Assembly (NCBI GenBank): GCA_030145245.1
Contig: JAQYWC010000025.1
Span: 124,001-188,000, forward strand
DNA: 64,000 bases
Reading direction: 5' to 3'
Source of the DNA: Desulfobacterium sp.
Lineage (GTDB): Bacteria; Desulfobacterota; Desulfobacteria; Desulfobacterales; Desulfobacteraceae
Part shown: piece after piece, positions 46,086-54,169 of the stretch
Layout of the letters: each line of letters starts with the position of its first letter
Position numbering within the stretch: the stretch's first letter is position 1
Translations under genes and position numbers: made by a program
Notes under the pieces: model-generated
Told to the model about the DNA's origin: nothing
What the model saw: only the letters and a program-made list of their open reading frames with translations
The model's database searches: none

Positions 46086-46821
46086 TGGAATCGCCTCCTT
46101 TTTTAACAAATTCGCCAAGGGGATAGTAGGTCGTGACCGTGTTGTCGATGTGCTCAAGGGATTTGTCCGGCATCATCTTCCAGTTGGTGGGGCAGGGGGA
46201 GAGAATCTCCACCATGGAGTAGCCGCCGCCGCTCATCTGGGTCTCAAAGGCGTTGCGGATATACTTCTTTACCCGGTTGATGTTCTTGATGCTGGTCACC
46301 GATCCCCGGGCAAGGTACCCGATGTTCAGATCCTTCATCTGGTTGATGATGTTCAGGGGCTGGCCCGTAAGATCCGTGTTGCGCCCCATGGGAGAGGTGA
46401 CCGTCTTCTGGCCCGGCAGGGAGGTGGGGGCCATCTGGCCGCCGGTCATGCCGAAGATGCCGTTGTTGACCAGGATCGCGGTGATGTTCTCGTTTCGCAA
46501 TGCCGCGTACATGGTCTCGGAAAAACCGATGGACATGGAGTCGCCGTCACCCTGGTAGGTGAAGACCGGGTTTTCCGGGCGGCAGCGCTTGATGCCCGTG
46601 GCAAGGGCGGCAGCCCGGCCGTGGGGGGACTGGATCCAGTCCACGCCAAAGGTGTCCACCATGAGGCAGGCGCAGCCCACGGCCATGGAGCCGATGGCCT
46701 TGTCCGTCAGTTTCATTTCGTCCAGCACCTCGGCCAGGATCCTGTTGATGATGCCGTGTCCGCAACCGGGACAGAATTTATTGTCTTCCACCAGTGCAGT
46801 GGGGATGAGTCGCTCAACCAT
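46078..46821 (-). CDS. 2-oxoacid:ferredoxin oxidoreductase beta subunit (TPP-binding)
   Basis: A 247-residue beta subunit. CPGCGHG at residues 17-23 and the thiamine pyrophosphate motif GDGDSMSIG...ILVNN are intact. It carries the cofactor that decarboxylates the 2-oxoacid. The gene overlaps the alpha-subunit stop by 8 bp and the gamma start by 8 bp. Confidence 0.94.
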   Translation of the reverse strand: MVERLIPTALVEDNKFCPGCGHGIINRILAEVLDEMKLTDKAIGSMAVGCACLMVDTFGVDWIQSPHGRAAALATGIKRCRPENPVFTYQGDGDSMSIGFSETMYAALRNENITAILVNNGIFGMTGGQMAPTSLPGQKTVTSPMGRNTDLTGQPLNIINQMKDLNIGYLARGSVTSIKNINRVKKYIRNAFETQMSGGGYSMVEILSPCPTNWKMMPDKSLEHIDNTVTTYYPLGEFVKKGGDSNE

Positions 46822-47881
46822 TGCAAGCCCCCTTGGCCGTTTGTTTGATGCAGTCGGCCGCTTTTTCTACGATGTCAATGGGTTCCGGGATGTTCATCCC
46901 GGCAAGGAAATTGTGTACGGGTTTTCTGGCATCCAGTGACAGGAGCACATCTTCCTGGATCATGGGCATGGGGCTCAGCTCCACTGTCATGAACGAGGCC
47001 ACCGTGTCCGGAAGTGCCTTGAACGCCTTGGCAGGGAAGGGCCACAGGGTGATGGGCCGGATCAGGCCGAGCTTGATGCCCTTTTCCCTTGCCAGCATCA
47101 CAGCTTCCTTGCAGATACGGGAGGTGATGCCGTAGGCCACGAGAACCAGCTCCGCATCCTCCACCTGGATAGACTCCCACCGCTCCTCGTTGGCGGCCAT
47201 GGTGTCGTACTTCTTCTTTACATAGGTGTCGAAATCCTCGATGTAGTACATGGTGGAGGTGATTCGTTTGAACGGACCGTCCCCTTTTCCTCTGGCCGCT
47301 TCAGGATTCTTGTTGGGATCGTGCTCGTGCATCTCGGGAAGATCCACCGGTTCCATCATGGAGGCGATGGAGGCGTCGGAGAGGACGAGGACCGGGTTCC
47401 GGTACTCATCGGCCTTGTCAAAGGCCAGGGTGGTGAAGTCCACGTTCTCCTGGATGGAGGCCGGTGCATATACGATCATCCGGTAATCGCCGTGGCCGCC
47501 GCCCTTCACGGCCTGGAAGTAGTCGCCCTGGGCCTGGAAAATATCGCCAAGGCCTGAGCCGTAGCGCTGGACATTGATGATAACGGCGGGAAGCTCGGCC
47601 GATGCAATGTAGGAGATGCCCTCCTGGAGCAGGCTGAATCCGGGACCTGAGGAGCTGGTCATTGTTCTGAAACCCGCTGCTGCAGCTCCGTGAACCATGG
47701 AGATGCCTGCAAGTTCGGATTCAGACTGGACAAAGTGGCCCCCCACTTCCGGCATGCGTTTGGAAAGATACTCCAGGATTTCGCTCTGGGGGGTGATGGG
47801 GTAGCCGCCAAAGAAGCGGCAGCCGGCCCGGACGGCCGCTTCGGCCAGGGCATCGTTTCCCTTCATAAGTTTTAGTGCCAT
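46814..47881 (-). CDS. vorB: 2-oxoacid:ferredoxin oxidoreductase alpha subunit, VorB-like
   Basis: A 355-residue alpha subunit with KLMKGNDALAEAAVRAGCRFFGGYPITPQSEI and SSSGPGFSLLQEGISYIA, features typical of VorB (branched-chain 2-oxoacid) and the closely related KorA group. I prefer VorB because of the short overall length and the adjacent small ferredoxin subunit; 2-oxoglutarate remains possible. The complex makes acyl-CoA, CO2 and reduced ferredoxin. The ATG at 47881 has AAGGAGG upstream. Confidence 0.88.
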   Translation of the reverse strand: MALKLMKGNDALAEAAVRAGCRFFGGYPITPQSEILEYLSKRMPEVGGHFVQSESELAGISMVHGAAAAGFRTMTSSSGPGFSLLQEGISYIASAELPAVIINVQRYGSGLGDIFQAQGDYFQAVKGGGHGDYRMIVYAPASIQENVDFTTLAFDKADEYRNPVLVLSDASIASMMEPVDLPEMHEHDPNKNPEAARGKGDGPFKRITSTMYYIEDFDTYVKKKYDTMAANEERWESIQVEDAELVLVAYGITSRICKEAVMLAREKGIKLGLIRPITLWPFPAKAFKALPDTVASFMTVELSPMPMIQEDVLLSLDARKPVHNFLAGMNIPEPIDIVEKAADCIKQTAKGACNG

Positions 47882-47882
47882 G

Positions 47883-48110
47883 CTATTGCACCTCCTTGAT
47901 TTCGAAGACATAATCCGGGCAGATTGTGTAGCAGGAACCGCAGCCGATGCATGTTTCCATGTCGACGGCGACGGGCTTATACCCTTTTTGATTGATCCTG
48001 TCGGAAATTGAGATCGCGTCCTTGGGGCAGGTTGGAATGCAGTATCTGCACCCTTTGCATCGCTCCGGATGCAGTGTCAAAACGCTTTTGGTGTTGTCTT
48101 TCTTTGACAT
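47883..48110 (-). CDS. 2-oxoacid:ferredoxin oxidoreductase ferredoxin (delta) subunit
   Basis: A 75-residue protein with two 4Fe-4S motifs: CKGCRYCIPTCPK and CIGCGSCYTICPD. It is the electron-transfer subunit of the oxidoreductase and the first gene of the operon, 1 bp before the alpha-subunit ATG. Candidate operators lie 100-210 bp upstream. Confidence 0.93.
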   Translation of the reverse strand: MSKKDNTKSVLTLHPERCKGCRYCIPTCPKDAISISDRINQKGYKPVAVDMETCIGCGSCYTICPDYVFEIKEVQ

Positions 48111-48210
48111 TCAATGCTCCTTTACCCGAAAAAGCCCTTGTGGATGTTTCCAGGCAGATTGCAAAACCGTAACTGTTTACACTCGTCTCTTCGCAACTCG
48201 AGATATATTC

Positions 48211-48241
48211 TTATATACGCACACAAGTTCGTATATTCAAA
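48211..48241. promoter_or_regulatory. candidate IclR operator B (31-bp repeat, copy 1)
   Basis: Reads TTATATACGCACACAA then GTTCGTATATTCAAA. It contains ATATACG and CGTATAT as inverted halves 10 nt apart, and the shared GTTCGnATATnC motif. It lies 100-130 bp upstream of the ferredoxin-subunit gene. Confidence 0.6.
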
Positions 48242-48287
48242 CTATGAAGTAGATAGTCCTTTGAAATAAGGATGTCAAGATTTATTT

Positions 48288-48318
48288 TTATATACGTACA
48301 GCGGTTCGCATATGCGAT
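48288..48318. promoter_or_regulatory. candidate IclR operator C (31-bp repeat, copy 2)
   Basis: Reads TTATATACGTACAGCG then GTTCGCATATGCGAT, a second copy of the element at 48211 exactly 77 bp away. The remaining stretch 48319-48469 shows no further structure that I recognise. Confidence 0.6.
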
Positions 48319-48469
48319 TTTTGAGCTGTTTTGGGGATGGGGTTATTTCTTGAACTGAAGGGGGGATTACACGTTAAATCGATGGGTTATATCTGTTTGA
48401 GAAGGCGGGGGGCCGGCAGGGAGATGGATGGGCCGGCCGGGCAACCGGCCCACAAATTTGAGTCAGACC

Positions 48470-49660
48470 CTATTTCCAGGAGAGGGAGCGCAGTTTGACA
48501 AGGTCATATTTTCTTGTTCCAAGCCCGATGGTTTCGGCATAGTCCAGCTGGACTTCCCAGTCCACATCGGGATAGAGCCCCTTGAACTTGTCTTCACCGG
48601 GCAGTGTGTTGTGTTTCAGGCAGGTGCCGGCAAAGGCCTCTTCGGCATTGACAAGGTCGGCCGATGCCTGGTCAATGGCCACAGGATCGGTGGAGGCAAC
48701 GATCCCGATGTCCCTTACAATGGGGGAATCGTTGTAGGGCAGGCAGTCGCAGGCAGGGGAGATGTCGGTGATGAAGTTGATGTACAGGGCCTTGCCCTCT
48801 TTTCCCTGGAGAACGCCCTGGGTGTACTCCATCATCTTTTCAAGGAACACCGGAACACTCTGGTTCCACCGGATGTTCACAGCCCCCGTGGGGCAGCGGA
48901 TGATGCATTCTCCGCACCCGATGCAGCGGTCGGGATCGATGGTGGCCTTCTTTTCCCCATGGATGATCGTCCCTTCGCCAAGGGGGATCGCCTCTTTCCC
49001 ATGGGTGACCTTCTCTGCCGCAAGGGTGATCGCCTCTGCCGGACAGTTGTCGGCGCACTCCCCGCACCCGATACATTTTTTCTTCTTTATCTTGGGGCTC
49101 ACCGTGGAGTGCTGGTCAAGCTTCCCCTTTCTTGAGGCACATCCCATGCCCAGGTTCTTGAGGGTGCCGCCGAAGCCCGACAGCTCGTGGCCCTTGAAGT
49201 GGGCCACAGAGATCAGGGCGTCGGCCCCGACGATTTCCGAGCCGATGTAGACCTCCTTGCAGTGCTTCAGGTCCACCCGGACCGCGGTTTCGCTCTTTCC
49301 CCGGAGTCCGTCGGCAATGACGATGGGGGCATTGTCCATGCTTGAATAGGAGAACCCGTTGGCAACGGCCGTGGTGATGTGGGAAACGGTGTCGCTCCGG
49401 GTCCCGGCATAGAGGGTGTTGGCATCGGTGAGAAACGGGGTCGCCCCGTTCTCCCGGATCGCCTCAACGATCCGCCGGATAAAGGGGGGGCGGATAAAGG
49501 CGGTGTTGCCCTTTTCTCCAAAATGGAGCTTTATGCCGGTGAGATCGTTCTCCTCGAGCACATCCCCCAATCCTGCCGTGGTGATGAGCCGGGCCAGTTT
49601 CTCAAGAAGGTTTTCCCTGGAGTTGGCCTTGAAATCGGTAAAAAAGACGGTGGCTGTCAT
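48470..49660 (-). CDS. DUF362 protein with two 4Fe-4S clusters
   Basis: A 396-residue protein of the DUF362 family with a ferredoxin insert. Two 4Fe-4S motifs are seen: CIGCGECADNCP and CIGCGECIIRCP. They are separated by about five 7-residue repeats of the type xxExIxL (AEAITLA, EKVTHGK, EAIPLGE and so on), encoded by an in-frame 21-bp tandem repeat at 48941-49045. In typical relatives this linker is much shorter. The rest contains GIKLHFGEKGNTAFIRP and VAHFKGHELSGFGGTLKNLGMGC, conserved in DUF362. A role in electron transfer is likely; no reaction is established. Confidence 0.88.
   Translation of the reverse strand: MTATVFFTDFKANSRENLLEKLARLITTAGLGDVLEENDLTGIKLHFGEKGNTAFIRPPFIRRIVEAIRENGATPFLTDANTLYAGTRSDTVSHITTAVANGFSYSSMDNAPIVIADGLRGKSETAVRVDLKHCKEVYIGSEIVGADALISVAHFKGHELSGFGGTLKNLGMGCASRKGKLDQHSTVSPKIKKKKCIGCGECADNCPAEAITLAAEKVTHGKEAIPLGEGTIIHGEKKATIDPDRCIGCGECIIRCPTGAVNIRWNQSVPVFLEKMMEYTQGVLQGKEGKALYINFITDISPACDCLPYNDSPIVRDIGIVASTDPVAIDQASADLVNAEEAFAGTCLKHNTLPGEDKFKGLYPDVDWEVQLDYAETIGLGTRKYDLVKLRSLSWK
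48941..49045 (-). repeat. five-unit 21-bp tandem repeat inside the DUF362 gene
   Basis: Five degenerate units of 21 bp at 48941, 48962, 48983, 49004 and 49025, consensus close to GGTGATCGTCTCTTCCCCATG on the plus strand. The unit is in frame and encodes a 7-residue repeat on the minus strand. Confidence 0.75.
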
Positions 49661-49921
49661 GGTATTCTCCTATAATCGCTTACCGCGAAGGTGTTGGTTC
49701 GTTCCTGTTTTTTTGTATGAACGGGGCGTCTGTTGCTAAAGTTCCAAATTATCATGCGCCCCTTTGGGATTCAAGCAAAACCAGGGCAGGCTTTTTTTAT
49801 CCCACGGGTTGTGTTCTTTGTTGACTTGGTTATACTGTTTTGGGCTGTGAGGGGTTGCAAATTTCTTTTCACAGCCGACAAAATTGTCAGTTTAACCATA
49901 TTAAACATAAAGGAGATTGAC

Positions 49922-50332
49922 ATGGCCCAGATGACTGAACGGATGAAAGAGCTTTTTAACAAGGTTCCCGCAGCTATTCTTTCCACCGCCACCCGGGACG
50001 GTGTTCCCAATGCTGTGCCCGTGGGGGCAAAGAAGATCATCGACGACGAGACCATCCTCATATCCGACCAGTTTCTCAACAAGACCCTGGAGAACATGAA
50101 AGTCAATCCCAATGTGGCCGTCACCTGGTGGGAAGGCCATGAAGGGTACCAGCTCAAGGGAACCGTCACCATCGAAACCACGGGAAAACTGTATGAAGCG
50201 ACCGCCCGCTGGATCGAAGACCTGGGCGCCAGGGCCGGGTTCCCCTTGAAATCCAAGGGTGCCGTGATCGTACATATCGATGCTATTTACGGGGTCTCCC
50301 CCGGGCCTGGTGCTGGAAAACAGCTGGCCTGA
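49922..50332 (+). CDS. pyridoxamine 5'-phosphate oxidase-like flavin-binding protein
   Basis: A 136-residue single-domain PNPOx-like split-barrel protein: AAILSTATRDGVPNAVPVGAKKIIDDETILISDQFLNKTLENMKVNPNVAVTWW. The family binds FMN, F420 or heme; short members are of unknown function and common in anaerobes. The ATG at 49922 has AAAGGAG upstream; an upstream in-frame extension to 49733 is not supported. A 261-bp divergent gap to the DUF362 gene holds its promoter. Confidence 0.88.
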   Translation: MAQMTERMKELFNKVPAAILSTATRDGVPNAVPVGAKKIIDDETILISDQFLNKTLENMKVNPNVAVTWWEGHEGYQLKGTVTIETTGKLYEATARWIEDLGARAGFPLKSKGAVIVHIDAIYGVSPGPGAGKQLA

Positions 50333-50396
50333 TCGTTTGGTGCGATATGTTAAGTCTTTTTTGAGCATGGTATTAAACATGTGGGAAGGGGAAGTT

Positions 50397-50437
50397 TATG
50401 TATTAATTTACACAGTAATTGTGTAAATTAATACATA
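50397..50437. terminator. 18-bp AT-rich perfect palindrome after the PNPOx gene
   Basis: Perfect 18-bp arms (50397-50414, 50420-50437) with a 5-nt loop, about 65 bp past the stop. It may be a terminator or an operator. The rest of 50333-50726 holds a short direct repeat CCGGGTGTCA at 50558 and 50638 but no gene that I can support. Confidence 0.45.
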
Positions 50438-50726
50438 CATCCATTGGAATTGTATCCAATTCTTTGGAGATCAGATAGACAATTATCAATATAACTATAT
50501 GAAACAATGACTTACTTTTTTTCGCGAATCGTGGCATCGTAATTGCTGCATATTGAACCGGGTGTCAGTCTTTTCCGGATGGGCACGAAAAAATAAGACC
50601 AGCTTATTATTAAGGGGATGTCGCCTGGGCATGCTGCCGGGTGTCATCGCTTTTCTCTGCTTTATTCCTGGCATGGCCTGCAACTTGAAACGACACTGTT
50701 ATTAACTGCGACTGCGAGAGAAAAAA

Positions 50727-53024
50727 GTGAAAAAATATTTTGTTTTGACAACTCTGGTGATGGTTGTGGCATCTCTTCTTTTTTATGGGTGTGCAAAGGA
50801 TGAATCTGCGGTAAATGATGAGAAAAAGAATGTTCATTCTGAACGCAGAATGGAAGATTTTGAACTTGAGGACTATACGTCTGCCCGCCTTGAGTTAAAA
50901 AATGCCTTGGGCATCAACCCCCAATTTGCCAAGGCCAGATACCAACTGGCACTTGCCGATCTCAAGTTGGAGGGATCCCGGAATGGCGCCCATGAAATGG
51001 CCAAGCCCGGGAAGAAAAATCCCAGAAACCCTGATGCGCGCCTTAAACTTGCCGAACTGCTGTTTATAGCAAAACGCACGGATGAGAGCCGGGCGCTGAC
51101 AGAAAAAATTCTGGAAGGCGACAAAGGGTATGCTGATGCCCTGGCTTTACTTGCGAAAATTCAGCTCAGTGAGAACTTGCTGGCAGATGCCGGAAAAACA
51201 ATCGATAGTGCCATTTCCCAGGAACCCGGCCTGGCCAGGCTGTATCTGATCCGGGCGAACATCTTCTCAGCCCTGAAAGATGTCCCGGGTGAGGAAAAAG
51301 CCTTGAGAAAGAATCTGGCTCTGGAACCGGACAATCCCAAATCCCATAAAAACCTGGTCAATTTCTATCTGCGCCATGGCTGGCCAGACAAGGCCGTGGC
51401 ATATCTGGAAGATACTATCAACACATATCCGGAATCTCCGGAGCTGCATATTAAACTGGCTTCCATTTATGAGACCGCTCGGAAAATTGACATGGCAGAA
51501 GACCGTTTTATCAGGGTTACGGAACTGGACCCGGATAATTATACTTCCTACCTTCTCCTGGGTCATTTTTACTGGCGGCGCAACAGAGCTGATGATGCTG
51601 AAGCCGCATACAAAAAGGCTTTATCCAAGGCCCATGGGACTGCTGATATGGAAGTGAAGGCTGTTTTTGCTCATTTCTATTTTAACCGGGAGAAATACGA
51701 TCTTGCGGAAGAAAAAGTCGATGAAATACTTGTTGAACATCCGGGGTACCCCAAGGGCAATTTTCTCAAGGCAAGGCTCCTGATAATAAAAGGTAAGTAT
51801 CGCAAGGCGCTTACCATTCTGGACACCCTTCTCCGGGAGCAGCCCGACTGGGTGGAGGCGGCCTATTTTAAAGCCGTTGCCCATTTTGAGCTTTACGAAA
51901 TCCGCAAGGCCGAGCGAATGGCAAGGCATGCCATGGAAAAGAGTAAACAAGATGAGCGACCCCAGGCCCTGATGGGCCAGATCCTGCTGATCAAAGGGGA
52001 GCCGGAAACTGCGGAAAAGGTGGCTGCAGAGGCCTTGCTTAAAAATCCAGGTAATTTCAACGCTGCACTGGTCCTTGGCAAAACCCTTGTAGCACAAAAT
52101 TTCCTGGATAAAGCCATGGGACATCTGGAGCAGATGCATTCCTATTATCCGGATGATATCGAAGTGATGCATCTCCTCGGCATCACCTGTCTGGCGTTGA
52201 ATAAAGCAGAAAAGGCAGAGAAGTTGTTTGAACAGATTCTTTCGTTACAGCCGGACCATGTCCCGGCTTTGTCATATATCGTGGGAAACCACCTGAACCG
52301 GAATGACAGGAATGCTGCTGTCGAAAGGATTTGCCGGCAGATGGACAAAGCACCCGGCTGTGGGGAATATCCTTTGTTCCTGGGGCAATTGCTATATGAA
52401 GATGGCGCCTATGACCAGGCCCTTGGGATGTTCCGCAGGGCTCAGAAGCTCTCCCCGGATTCCTCAGCTACGAACCTCATGGCTGCCAGGGCGCTTGTGA
52501 AACTGGGCAAAAACAGCGAGGAGATCAAAACATACAAAAAACGGATTGAGAAAAATCCGGGCAGGGTTTCCTTATATATAAAACTGGGTGCTCTCCTGGA
52601 AGAGAACGGCGATACAAAGGGCGCAGGAAAAATATATGAAAAGGCCCTTGAATACAACCCTGAATACTGGCCGGCGGCAAACAGCCTTGCCAGTCTCAGG
52701 CTTAAGGCGGATGCACCGGATCTGGATGAGGCCCTGTTTCTTTCCATGTATGCCAAGTCCCTTGCCCCTGAAAATCCCCAGGTGAGCAATACCCTCGGGT
52801 GGGTGCACCATAAGCGGGGCTCCTACCAGCTTGCGTCGTCACATCTTCACCAATCGGTTCTGGCGCTGCCCAATAACCCGGTTGTCCGTTACCACTATGC
52901 CCTTAATCTGAAGGGCCTGGGAAAATCCGAACAGGCATTGGCGGAACTAAGAAAGTGCCGCACCATGGCAGGCGATTTTCCCGAACGAGAGCGGGTTGAA
53001 AAACTCATAAGCGAATGGGGATAA
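50727..53024 (+). CDS. TPR-repeat lipoprotein (PrsT-like)
   Basis: A 765-residue protein with a GTG start, a signal sequence MKKYFVLTTLVMVVASLLFYGC and a probable lipidation Cys at residue 22 (weak lipobox FYGC). The mature part is almost entirely TPR repeats, about eighteen by eye, spaced 34 residues apart. The pattern resembles TPR lipoproteins linked to exopolysaccharide and PEP-CTERM systems (PrsT), an inference from architecture. A terminator at 53059-53091 separates it from the next operon, but both are on the same strand and may be related in role. Confidence 0.85.
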   Translation: MKKYFVLTTLVMVVASLLFYGCAKDESAVNDEKKNVHSERRMEDFELEDYTSARLELKNALGINPQFAKARYQLALADLKLEGSRNGAHEMAKPGKKNPRNPDARLKLAELLFIAKRTDESRALTEKILEGDKGYADALALLAKIQLSENLLADAGKTIDSAISQEPGLARLYLIRANIFSALKDVPGEEKALRKNLALEPDNPKSHKNLVNFYLRHGWPDKAVAYLEDTINTYPESPELHIKLASIYETARKIDMAEDRFIRVTELDPDNYTSYLLLGHFYWRRNRADDAEAAYKKALSKAHGTADMEVKAVFAHFYFNREKYDLAEEKVDEILVEHPGYPKGNFLKARLLIIKGKYRKALTILDTLLREQPDWVEAAYFKAVAHFELYEIRKAERMARHAMEKSKQDERPQALMGQILLIKGEPETAEKVAAEALLKNPGNFNAALVLGKTLVAQNFLDKAMGHLEQMHSYYPDDIEVMHLLGITCLALNKAEKAEKLFEQILSLQPDHVPALSYIVGNHLNRNDRNAAVERICRQMDKAPGCGEYPLFLGQLLYEDGAYDQALGMFRRAQKLSPDSSATNLMAARALVKLGKNSEEIKTYKKRIEKNPGRVSLYIKLGALLEENGDTKGAGKIYEKALEYNPEYWPAANSLASLRLKADAPDLDEALFLSMYAKSLAPENPQVSNTLGWVHHKRGSYQLASSHLHQSVLALPNNPVVRYHYALNLKGLGKSEQALAELRKCRTMAGDFPERERVEKLISEWG

Positions 53025-53058
53025 TCTGGGGTGAACCGGGAATCCTCTTTCTCCAGGG

Positions 53059-53091
53059 AGGGGAGTATTTCAAGGACTCCCCCTTATTTTT
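53059..53091 (+). terminator. intrinsic terminator after the TPR lipoprotein gene
   Basis: Stem AGGGGAGT / ACTCCCC(C)T with a 9-nt loop followed by TATTTTTG, 35 bp past the TPR stop codon. Confidence 0.75.
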
Positions 53092-53160
53092 GTTGATCTT
53101 TGGGCCCCATATCTTCTATTATCGAATGAACCCTTCATGGAAATCAGCTGTATAATAGGT

Positions 53161-53177
53161 GGTCTTGTCCAGGTTCG
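53161..53177 (+). repeat. partial third copy of the leader-like repeat
   Basis: Contains TCTTGTCCAGGTTCG, sharing 14 nt (CTTGTCCAGGTTCG) with copy 1 (14633-14646). It lies just upstream of the GSCFA gene start and its ribosome-binding site. Only the second half of the element is recognisable. Confidence 0.45.
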
Positions 53178-53194
53178 ATAGTCTGGGAGTCGAT

Positions 53195-54157
53195 ATGGCC
53201 CGTTCCGACATGCATCCAATTCATCGCTTCAAGCCTTGGCAGGTGTGGCCCGGGTCCTATAAAAATCCTCCCCTGGGCAAACGCTACCCGTTCCCGGAAA
53301 GCCCGGGCCTTGAGATTGACCGCACAACGCCCATCGCCTCCATGGGCTCCTGCTTTGCACGGGAGATCAGGAAGCGGCTTATCGGGCGGGGCTATAACTA
53401 CATCCGGGAGGAGGGGGATCATCCTGCTTCGGTTCATGCAAGTGCGGCCTGGGAGAGGACCTATAATACCTTTACCATGCGGCAGATCTTTGAATACACC
53501 TTTGGGACCTTTGAGCCCCATGTGCGGTGGTGGATCGCTCCCCAAACAGAAACTGTGCAGGACCCGTTTCGCAGGATTATTCTCTATGACAGCCTTGGGG
53601 AGGCAAACGCGGATTTCAGCCGCCACCTTGCGCATTCAAGATCGGCCCTGATGAAGGCCAGGGTGATCATCCTGACCCTGGGGCTGACCGAGATCTGGGA
53701 GGACCGGCTGGACAAAACCGTGATCTGCCTGCCCTCGGGCCCCTATGTCAACGAGGGGGGCGACATGGGCCGGTACCGGTTCCGGGTGACCCGGTACCAG
53801 GAGAATCTTGAGAACCTTGAAGCCATTTACAATATCCTTTCCCGCCACAACCCCGGGTGCAAGCTCTTGATCACGGTATCGCCGGTGCACCTCTGGGCGA
53901 CCTTCAGGACCGACCTTGATGTGATCTCCGCCAGCTGTAACTCCAAGTCCACCTTGCGGGCCGTGGCTGACGAATTTGTCTCAAACCACGAAGATGTGTT
54001 CTATTTCCCGGCCTATGAAATGGCCACCATCCATTGGGTGATGATGGAAAAGAACCCCTTTGAAGGGGGCAAGGAGAATTTTCATATAAAGGCTCAGACT
54101 GTTGAGCATATCATGGAGCAGTTTTTTGTTCATTACGCCAGAGAAAAAGCGGGATAG
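53195..54157 (+). CDS. GSCFA-domain protein
   Basis: A 320-residue soluble protein with the family-defining block ASMGSCFAREI at about residues 48-58, then TLGLTEIWED and ITVSPVHLWATF. GSCFA proteins are distantly related to SGNH/GDSL hydrolases; the Ser in the first block would be the nucleophile. Such enzymes act as esterases or O-acyltransferases, and this family often sits in polysaccharide gene clusters. It is first in a packed operon with a glycosyltransferase 12 bp downstream. The ATG at 53195 follows GGGAG. Confidence 0.88.
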   Translation: MARSDMHPIHRFKPWQVWPGSYKNPPLGKRYPFPESPGLEIDRTTPIASMGSCFAREIRKRLIGRGYNYIREEGDHPASVHASAAWERTYNTFTMRQIFEYTFGTFEPHVRWWIAPQTETVQDPFRRIILYDSLGEANADFSRHLAHSRSALMKARVIILTLGLTEIWEDRLDKTVICLPSGPYVNEGGDMGRYRFRVTRYQENLENLEAIYNILSRHNPGCKLLITVSPVHLWATFRTDLDVISASCNSKSTLRAVADEFVSNHEDVFYFPAYEMATIHWVMMEKNPFEGGKENFHIKAQTVEHIMEQFFVHYAREKAG

Positions 54158-54169
54158 GGGAGATCGTCC

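Noticed and set aside
50495-50683. small minus-strand frames before the TPR gene
   Set aside because: Short, no ribosome-binding site and no recognisable domain.
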